A stretch of 64,000 bases of DNA from DATBAX01 sp963762965 (lineage in GTDB: Bacteria; Acidobacteriota; Terriglobia; Terriglobales; Acidobacteriaceae), in NCBI GenBank assembly GCA_963762965.1, contig CAVXME010000001.1, forward strand, positions 1,922,001 through 1,986,000, given 5' to 3'. Below the pieces are notes generated by a model. It made no database searches. It saw only the letters and a program-made list of their open reading frames with translations, and was not told where the DNA came from. Both the position numbers and the translations under genes were made by a program. This document shows, piece by piece, positions 59,180 to 64,000 of this stretch; position 1 is the stretch's first letter, and every line of letters begins with the position of its first letter.

Positions 59180-59716
59180 ATGGAAGGTCTGACGCATCTG
59201 GTCGCCGAATCGTTGGCCCGTCATGGAGTGGAAACCCGCTTGGACTATCGCCGTCTGCAATGGTCCAAGTGGTTTCGCTGCGAGTCCAGTTTCAGCGTGC
59301 TGCTGGCGCCCAGCAAGCCGGGAGTCTTTGCCTTGGGCGAAGAGATCGTGCCTCCGGGCGAAACTGCCGCCACCAGCGGAAAGCGCATGTTAGGGCTGTT
59401 CCGGATCGCCGAAGCCGAAGACCTGGGCATGGCCCTGGGACGCCTGTTTCTACCCGGCAATCCCGAGCGCGAAAAGTTGTCCGCCGGACACTGCTTCGTC
59501 CGCTATGCCGTAATAGAAGATGCCGTCCAACGCCAGGCCGCCTACGCAGCCTTGCAACAATGGATGGCAACGTCTTCCGAAGCCGCATCCGGTATTCCCG
59601 GCGAAGTCACCACACACACGTTTCCTTCAGTAGGTTCGCAAGATCCCAAGGCGTCCGACGGCGATCCGCCGCAGTCCCAAATCGAGCCTGAGCCCCCATT
59701 GGCGTCCGGTTTTTAA
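59180..59716 (+). CDS. Hypothetical protein encoded next to nrdJ
   Basis: 178 residues. The first 130 look like a globular domain (MEGLTHLVAESLARHGVETRL, FSVLLAPSKPGVFALGEEIV, LFRIAEAEDLGMALGRLFLP; landmarks only). The last 45 residues are a Pro/Ser/Asp-rich disordered tail. There is no Cys cluster or catalytic signature. It lies 74 bp upstream of nrdJ on the same strand, behind the possible leader RNA. This suggests an accessory or regulatory role for the reductase, by position only. Confidence 0.65.
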   Translation: MEGLTHLVAESLARHGVETRLDYRRLQWSKWFRCESSFSVLLAPSKPGVFALGEEIVPPGETAATSGKRMLGLFRIAEAEDLGMALGRLFLPGNPEREKLSAGHCFVRYAVIEDAVQRQAAYAALQQWMATSSEAASGIPGEVTTHTFPSVGSQDPKASDGDPPQSQIEPEPPLASGF

Positions 59717-59790
59717 GGCATCACGGCACCTGTAACAAGAATCAGTAATAACAAGCGGACCACAAGAATCCGCATGGAGATAAAGAGGCA

Positions 59791-62700
59791 ATGTCTGAGG
59801 TCACCATTAAAGGAGCCCCTCCCACTACCGAGAAAACCGCTTCCCCAAGCGTAACCCCCGGAACCGTCGCCACCACAACCAAGAAAGCTCCCGGCCTGAG
59901 CTTCCACCGTTTTTTCACCAAGCCCGGGGTCTCGCCCTATGACGAGATCGAATGGGAACTTCGCCTGGCGCAAATCACCGACGCCAAAGGCAACATAATT
60001 TTCGAGCAGAAAGACGTTGAGACTCCCAAAGATTGGTCGATGACCGCCACCAACATCGTGGCCAGCAAATATCTGCACGGAACCATCGGGACGCCCGAGC
60101 GCGAATCCGGTGTCCGCGCGCTGATTACTCGCGTCGCCGAAACCATTCGCGACTGGGGAATGTCGCAAGGCTACTTCGCCACTCCCGAAGACGGCGCAAC
60201 GTTTCACGACGAACTCGCGCACATCCTGGTTCGCCAATATGCGGCTTTCAATTCGCCGGTGTGGTTCAACGTAGGCTGCGACCGCATTGAACCCAACTCC
60301 GACGCTCAGAACTGGCACTGGAATCCCGCCATCGGCCGCGTCGAATTCGGCGTCACCGGATACAGCACGCCGCAGTGCTCCGCTTGCTTCATCAACTCGG
60401 TCAAAGATTCGCTGGACTCGATCCTCACGCTAGCGAAGACCGAAGGCATGCTCTTCAAGTGGGGCAGCGGCACCGGTACCAATCTTTCCACGCTGCGTTC
60501 GTCCACCGAACAACTCAGCGGCGGAGGCACCGCCAGCGGTCCGCTCAGCTTCATGAAGGGCTTTGACGCCTTCGCCGGCGTCATCAAGTCGGGTGGCAAG
60601 ACCCGCCGCGCCGCCAAGATGGTCATCCTCAATGTCGAGCACCCGGACATCATCGACTTCATCGAGTGCAAGAGCAAAGAAGAAGCCAAGGCCCATGCCT
60701 TGGTCGCCGCCGGATACGACGGATCGTCTCCCGACTCCGAAGCCTATTCGTCCATCTTCTTCCAGAACGCCAACAACTCCGTCCGCGTCACCGACGACTT
60801 CATGTACGCCGTCATGAAGGACACCGACTTCTCCACCCGAGCCATCCGCGATGGCCGCCCCATGCAGACTTTCAAAGCCAAAGATCTGCTCTACAAACTT
60901 TCCGACGCCACCTGGCGCTGCGGCGATCCAGGCATGCAGTACGACACCACCGTCAACCGTTGGCACACGTCGAAGAACACCGACCGCATCAACGCCAGCA
61001 ATCCGTGCTCGGAATACATGTTCCTAGATGACTCAGCCTGCAACCTGGCCAGCATGAACCTGCTGAAGTTCGCACCCAACGGCACGTTCGATGTCGAAGC
61101 CTATCGCCAGGCCGTCGATGTCCTCATCACCGCGCAGGAAATTCTGGTGGACAACGCCGGATACCCGACAGAAATGATCGGCCGCAACTCGCACGACTAT
61201 CGTCCGCTCGGCCTCGGCTACGCCAACCTCGGCGCGCTGTTAATGGCCGCCGGTCTACCCTACGACTCCGACGGAGGCCGCGACTACGCCGCCTGCGTCA
61301 CCGCCATCATGTGCGGACAGGCCTACTTGCAATCCTCAAAGATTGCCGAACTTTGTCCTGCACTCGTGCCCGCGACTGAACCAACAAAGAAAGGTCTCGG
61401 CGACACCAATCTCGGCGCGAACCTCATGCCCGGAGGCGCATGCCCCGGCTGGTACATCAATCGCGAACCGTTCCTGGATGTAATCCGCATGCACCGGGCC
61501 TCGGTCAACAACATCAACAAAACCAATGTCCCAACCAGCCTCTTCGAAGCCAGCAAACAATGCTGGGACGAAGCTCTCGCCCACGGCGAGAAGTTCGGCT
61601 ACCGCAACGCCCAGGTCACTGTCCTCGCGCCGACCGGCACCATCGGCTTCATGATGGATTGCGACACCACCGGCATCGAGCCCGATCTGGCTCTGGTGAA
61701 ATACAAAAAGCTGGTCGGCGGCGGCATGATCAAAATCGTCAACCAGACCGTCCCTGCAGCGCTCTTCAAGCTCTCGTACACGCACGAGCAGGCCGACGCC
61801 ATCGTCAGCTACATTGACGCCACCGGCACCATCGAAGGCGCGCCCCACATGAAGGACGAGCACCTCGCCGTCTTCGATTGCTCCTTCAAGCCGTCCAAGG
61901 GCACGCGTTCCATCCATTACATGGGCCATCTGAAAATGATGGCCGCGGCGCAACCCTTCATCTCCGGCGCGATATCCAAGACCGTAAACCTGCCGAACAA
62001 CGCCACCGTGGAAGACATCATGGAGGCCTACCTGCAGGCATGGAAACTGGGACTCAAAGCCGTGGCCGTCTATCGTGATGGATGCAAACAATCGCAACCC
62101 CTAAGCGCCGCCGGAAGCACCACTGCGCTTTCGAAAAAAGGTGACGCCGCCGCCAACCTCGCCGCGTCGCAACACGAAGAAGCCAATTTAAATGCCCCGC
62201 CGCGCGCCGTCCGCCATCGCCTGCCGGATGAACGCGCCTCAGTCACCCACAAATTCAACGTCGGCGGACACGAAGGCTACATCACCGTCGGACTCTATCC
62301 CAGCGGCGAACCCGGCGAGCTGTTCGTCACCATGGCCAAAGAAGGCAGCACCGTCTCCGGACTCATGGACAGCTTTGCCTGCGCCGTCTCGCTCTCGCTG
62401 CAACACGGCGTTCCGCTGAAGCTGCTGTGCGAAAAGTTCGCTCACACCCGCTTCGAACCCAGCGGCTGGAGCGGCACTCCCGAGATCGGATTCGCCAAGT
62501 CGATCATGGACTACATTTTCCGCTGGCTCCAACTGCGCTTCCTCACCGGCCAGCAGCAACTCCTGTTCGACACCCTGCGTCCCAGAATCTCAGGCACCGT
62601 GCCGCCAACAAACGAAAGCATGGCGGACGCCGGCACCAGTTCGTCGAGCTTCACGCCAACGACCAACGACCAACGGCCAACGACGGGTTCTGTTCATGCC

Positions 62701-62829
62701 ACCGACGCCTTAGCAGGCCTAATCGACCTAGGCGACGCCCCCACCTGCAGCTTCTGCGGCAGCATCATGACCAGAAACGGCAGTTGCTATCGATGCAGCA
62801 GTTGCGGCAGCACCAGCGGCTGCTCGTAG
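59791..62829 (+). CDS. nrdJ: Adenosylcobalamin-dependent (class II) ribonucleotide reductase
   Basis: 1,012 residues. The 10-stranded barrel carries the Asn-Cys-Glu region in NPCSEYMFLDDSACNLASMN and the CSACFINSV Cys of the redox pair. Effector- and cofactor-region landmarks include GTGTNLSTLRSS and APTGTIGFMMDCDTTGIEPD. The C-terminus has a Cys-rich tail (CSFCGSIMTRNG, CYRCSSCGSTSGC) thought to reduce the active site. It makes deoxynucleotides without oxygen dependence. A low-complexity linker (about 930-975) contains an in-frame CCAACGAC iteration at 62655-62684. No class I or III reductase is in the window. Confidence 0.95.
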   Translation: MSEVTIKGAPPTTEKTASPSVTPGTVATTTKKAPGLSFHRFFTKPGVSPYDEIEWELRLAQITDAKGNIIFEQKDVETPKDWSMTATNIVASKYLHGTIGTPERESGVRALITRVAETIRDWGMSQGYFATPEDGATFHDELAHILVRQYAAFNSPVWFNVGCDRIEPNSDAQNWHWNPAIGRVEFGVTGYSTPQCSACFINSVKDSLDSILTLAKTEGMLFKWGSGTGTNLSTLRSSTEQLSGGGTASGPLSFMKGFDAFAGVIKSGGKTRRAAKMVILNVEHPDIIDFIECKSKEEAKAHALVAAGYDGSSPDSEAYSSIFFQNANNSVRVTDDFMYAVMKDTDFSTRAIRDGRPMQTFKAKDLLYKLSDATWRCGDPGMQYDTTVNRWHTSKNTDRINASNPCSEYMFLDDSACNLASMNLLKFAPNGTFDVEAYRQAVDVLITAQEILVDNAGYPTEMIGRNSHDYRPLGLGYANLGALLMAAGLPYDSDGGRDYAACVTAIMCGQAYLQSSKIAELCPALVPATEPTKKGLGDTNLGANLMPGGACPGWYINREPFLDVIRMHRASVNNINKTNVPTSLFEASKQCWDEALAHGEKFGYRNAQVTVLAPTGTIGFMMDCDTTGIEPDLALVKYKKLVGGGMIKIVNQTVPAALFKLSYTHEQADAIVSYIDATGTIEGAPHMKDEHLAVFDCSFKPSKGTRSIHYMGHLKMMAAAQPFISGAISKTVNLPNNATVEDIMEAYLQAWKLGLKAVAVYRDGCKQSQPLSAAGSTTALSKKGDAAANLAASQHEEANLNAPPRAVRHRLPDERASVTHKFNVGGHEGYITVGLYPSGEPGELFVTMAKEGSTVSGLMDSFACAVSLSLQHGVPLKLLCEKFAHTRFEPSGWSGTPEIGFAKSIMDYIFRWLQLRFLTGQQQLLFDTLRPRISGTVPPTNESMADAGTSSSSFTPTTNDQRPTTGSVHATDALAGLIDLGDAPTCSFCGSIMTRNGSCYRCSSCGSTSGCS

Positions 62830-62841
62830 GAGGAGAGAGTG

Positions 62842-63078
62842 ATGTTGAATCGAGATCGTATCGCAGCGTTGCGTGTAGGTCCGGGTGCGAGTCCGACCTA
62901 CGTTTGCTGTGGCTGTAAAGTCGAACTGAGAGATTGCGAAGGAGATGTCAATATCATCGGCCAGCAGAAGTATTTGCTGAGGTGCCTTTTATGCAACGCT
63001 CTGGTTGGGGAATGGCCAACAATCGAAGAAAAGAGCGCACAATTGTCGGAGTGGTGTCGCGATTACCTGGCGGCGTAA
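62842..63078 (+). CDS. Small protein with two Cys pairs (zinc-ribbon-like)
   Basis: 78 residues; the start is the ATG at 62842, or the overlapping GTG at 62839, with GGAGGAGAG upstream. CCGC and CLLC, separated by about 28 residues, give a likely zinc ribbon, and a helical C-terminus ends in WCRDYLAA. It follows nrdJ by 12 bp and is probably in the same operon. Function is unknown; interaction with the reductase would be a guess. Confidence 0.65.
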   Translation: MLNRDRIAALRVGPGASPTYVCCGCKVELRDCEGDVNIIGQQKYLLRCLLCNALVGEWPTIEEKSAQLSEWCRDYLAA

Positions 63079-63133
63079 GACATACGTTGAGCCCTGTTTG
63101 GAAGTTTCCCAGTCATGCAGTCAGACTGCCGCA

Positions 63134-63778
63134 TGCGTCACCGTGGAAGAGCGGGCCTTCCAGGCCCGCGTGGTGAGGCAAGAACGATTTACGCGGCGCT
63201 GAAAGCGCCGCTATTCCACGGCACTCCACGCGTTCGAAGAATCCTTGTGGTTTCTTTCCCCAACGATCATCTCTGCGAATCGTTTTAAACTCCGCTTCCG
63301 CATTAAGACCGCTGCCTGCGCCACCGTGGAAGAGCGGGCCTTCCAGGCCCGCGTTGTGAGGCAAGAACGATTTACGCGGCGCTGAAAGCGCCGCTCTTCC
63401 ACGGTACTCCACGGGGTCCGGGAAAATCCTCGTGGTTCCTTTCCCACGATCATCTCTGCGAATCGTTATAAACTCCACTTCCGCATTAAGACCGCCGTAT
63501 GCGCCACCGTGGAAGAGCGGGCCTTCCAGGCCCGCGTTGTGAGGCAAGAACGATTTACGCGGCGCTGAAAGCGCCGCTATTCCACGGCATTCCACGCGTT
63601 CGCAAAATCCTCGTGGTTTCTTTCCCCAACGATCATCTCTGCGAATCGTTTTCAACTCCACTTCCGCATTAAGAACGCCGTATGCGCCACCGTGGAAGAG
63701 CGGGCCTTCCAGGCCCGCGTTGTGAGGCGAGGACGATTTACGCGGCGCTGAAAGCGCCGCTCTTTCACGGAGATCCAT
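63134..63778. repeat. Tandem array of four 183-bp palindromic units
   Basis: Copies begin at 63134, 63317, 63500 and 63683, a spacing of exactly 183 bp each time; the fourth is partial. Each unit contains an outer 14-base inverted repeat (CCGTGGAAGAGCGG / CCGCTCTTCCACGG) with two inner hairpins: GCGGGCC-TTCC-AGGCCCGC-like and GCGGCGCTGAAAGCGCCGC. Together they can form a three-way junction. A spacer of about 90 bp ends with CGATCATCTCTGCGAATCG. The array stops about 100 bp before the RAYT start. A minus-strand frame stays open through it only because 183 is a multiple of three. Confidence 0.93.
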
Positions 63779-63876
63779 ACGTCAAGGGAACCCCAGACAT
63801 CCCATTCTGGGACGAAAATATATTCCCCGTGACGGATATCACTTCCCATTTCCGTCCGTCGCATTACGATGCAAGG

Positions 63877-64000
63877 ATGGATTTGACTAGAACGTTTTTC
63901 ATCACGACCGTCACATGGCAACGCCGCCCCATCTTCCGAGACGAATTCAAGGCAAGGTCCCTGCTAGAGGTTTTCTTTCACTACCGTCAACAAGGAAAAT
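63877..64000 (+). CDS. REP-associated tyrosine transposase (RAYT, Y1_Tnp/TnpA-REP), N-terminal part
   Basis: Only the first 41 residues are in the window; the gene runs off the end. MDLTRTFFITTVTWQRRPIF and RSLLEVFFHYRQQGK match the start of RAYT proteins, IS200/IS605-related tyrosine transposases that act on palindromic repeats. The frame is also open upstream, and a GTG at 63829 could be the true start. The catalytic HUH and Tyr motifs would be outside the window, so activity cannot be judged. It lies next to a four-copy palindromic array, which suggests enzyme and substrate. Confidence 0.83.
   Translation, partial: MDLTRTFFITTVTWQRRPIFRDEFKARSLLEVFFHYRQQGK

Noticed and set aside
63113..63778. 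A 221-codon minus-strand frame with a 61-residue repeat
   Set aside because: The frame follows from the exact 183-bp (61-codon) repeat period. The DNA is dominated by hairpins, and no start signal or family features are present.
63134..63778. CRISPR array, because of regular spacing
   Set aside because: Repeats are 183 bp and nearly identical throughout, without short repeats and unique spacers, and no cas gene is nearby.

Overview
The window looks like a chromosomal segment of an Acidobacteriota bacterium, probably of the Koribacter/Terriglobia type. The evidence is a large Oar-like TonB-dependent receptor with an N-terminal carboxypeptidase-regulatory domain, a secreted sedolisin-type peptidase, PEGA-domain kinase-like proteins, several lipoproteins of no recognised family, a B12-dependent ribonucleotide reductase, and many short palindromic intergenic repeats. 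This assignment rests on gene content and sequence style, not on a marker-gene search. No rRNA, tRNA, CRISPR array, integrase or phage gene was seen.

Layout. 1-7.1 kb: the end of a TPR protein, a PilZ/TonB-C fusion, two small proteins and a four-gene MacAB-like ABC exporter operon (two FtsX permeases, adaptor, ATPase). 7.6-19 kb: a PEGA protein whose kinase domain has lost its catalytic residues, then housekeeping genes (3-hydroxyacyl-CoA dehydrogenase, MBL hydrolase, msrA, pyrD, a PafA-like phosphatase, serS, a LolA-like protein). 19-24.7 kb: TonB-dependent receptor and a GT39-like membrane glycosyltransferase. 24.7-29.6 kb: a GH18-deacetylase-GT2 fusion followed by a tryptophanase-like gene. 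29.7-40.2 kb: an eight-gene exopolysaccharide operon on the minus strand (Wza-like, Wzz/GumC-like, degenerate CpsD-like, NusG-like, polyprenyl sugar transferase, O-antigen-ligase-like, GT4, double GT4). It is divergent from a LuxR-type regulator whose receiver has lost its phosphorylation residues; two short dyads lie between them. 40.7-48.6 kb: rpiA, a pair of related secreted proteins, an ArsR/SDR divergent pair, PPOX proteins and a class V aminotransferase. 48.6-49.7 kb: a 1.1 kb gene-free region holding a tandem pair of related, structured-looking units. 49.7-57.8 kb: secreted or lipoprotein genes, a hybrid histidine kinase, a PilZ protein, a sedolisin and an Mn-type superoxide dismutase. 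57.8-64 kb: repeats, a possible leader RNA, nrdJ with a partner gene, and a 4 x 183 bp palindromic repeat array next to the truncated start of a REP-associated tyrosine transposase (RAYT).

How the genes fit together. The envelope theme is strong. The minus-strand operon contains what is needed to assemble, polymerise and export a surface polysaccharide, and the GH18-deacetylase-GT2 protein probably makes and modifies a second glycan. Several apparent signalling proteins (kinase-like PEGA protein, LuxR receiver, CpsD-like ATPase, PilZ of the TonB fusion) lack canonical catalytic or ligand residues. The least explained parts are the tandem RNA-like units at 49.25-49.58 kb and the repeat array beside the RAYT gene.
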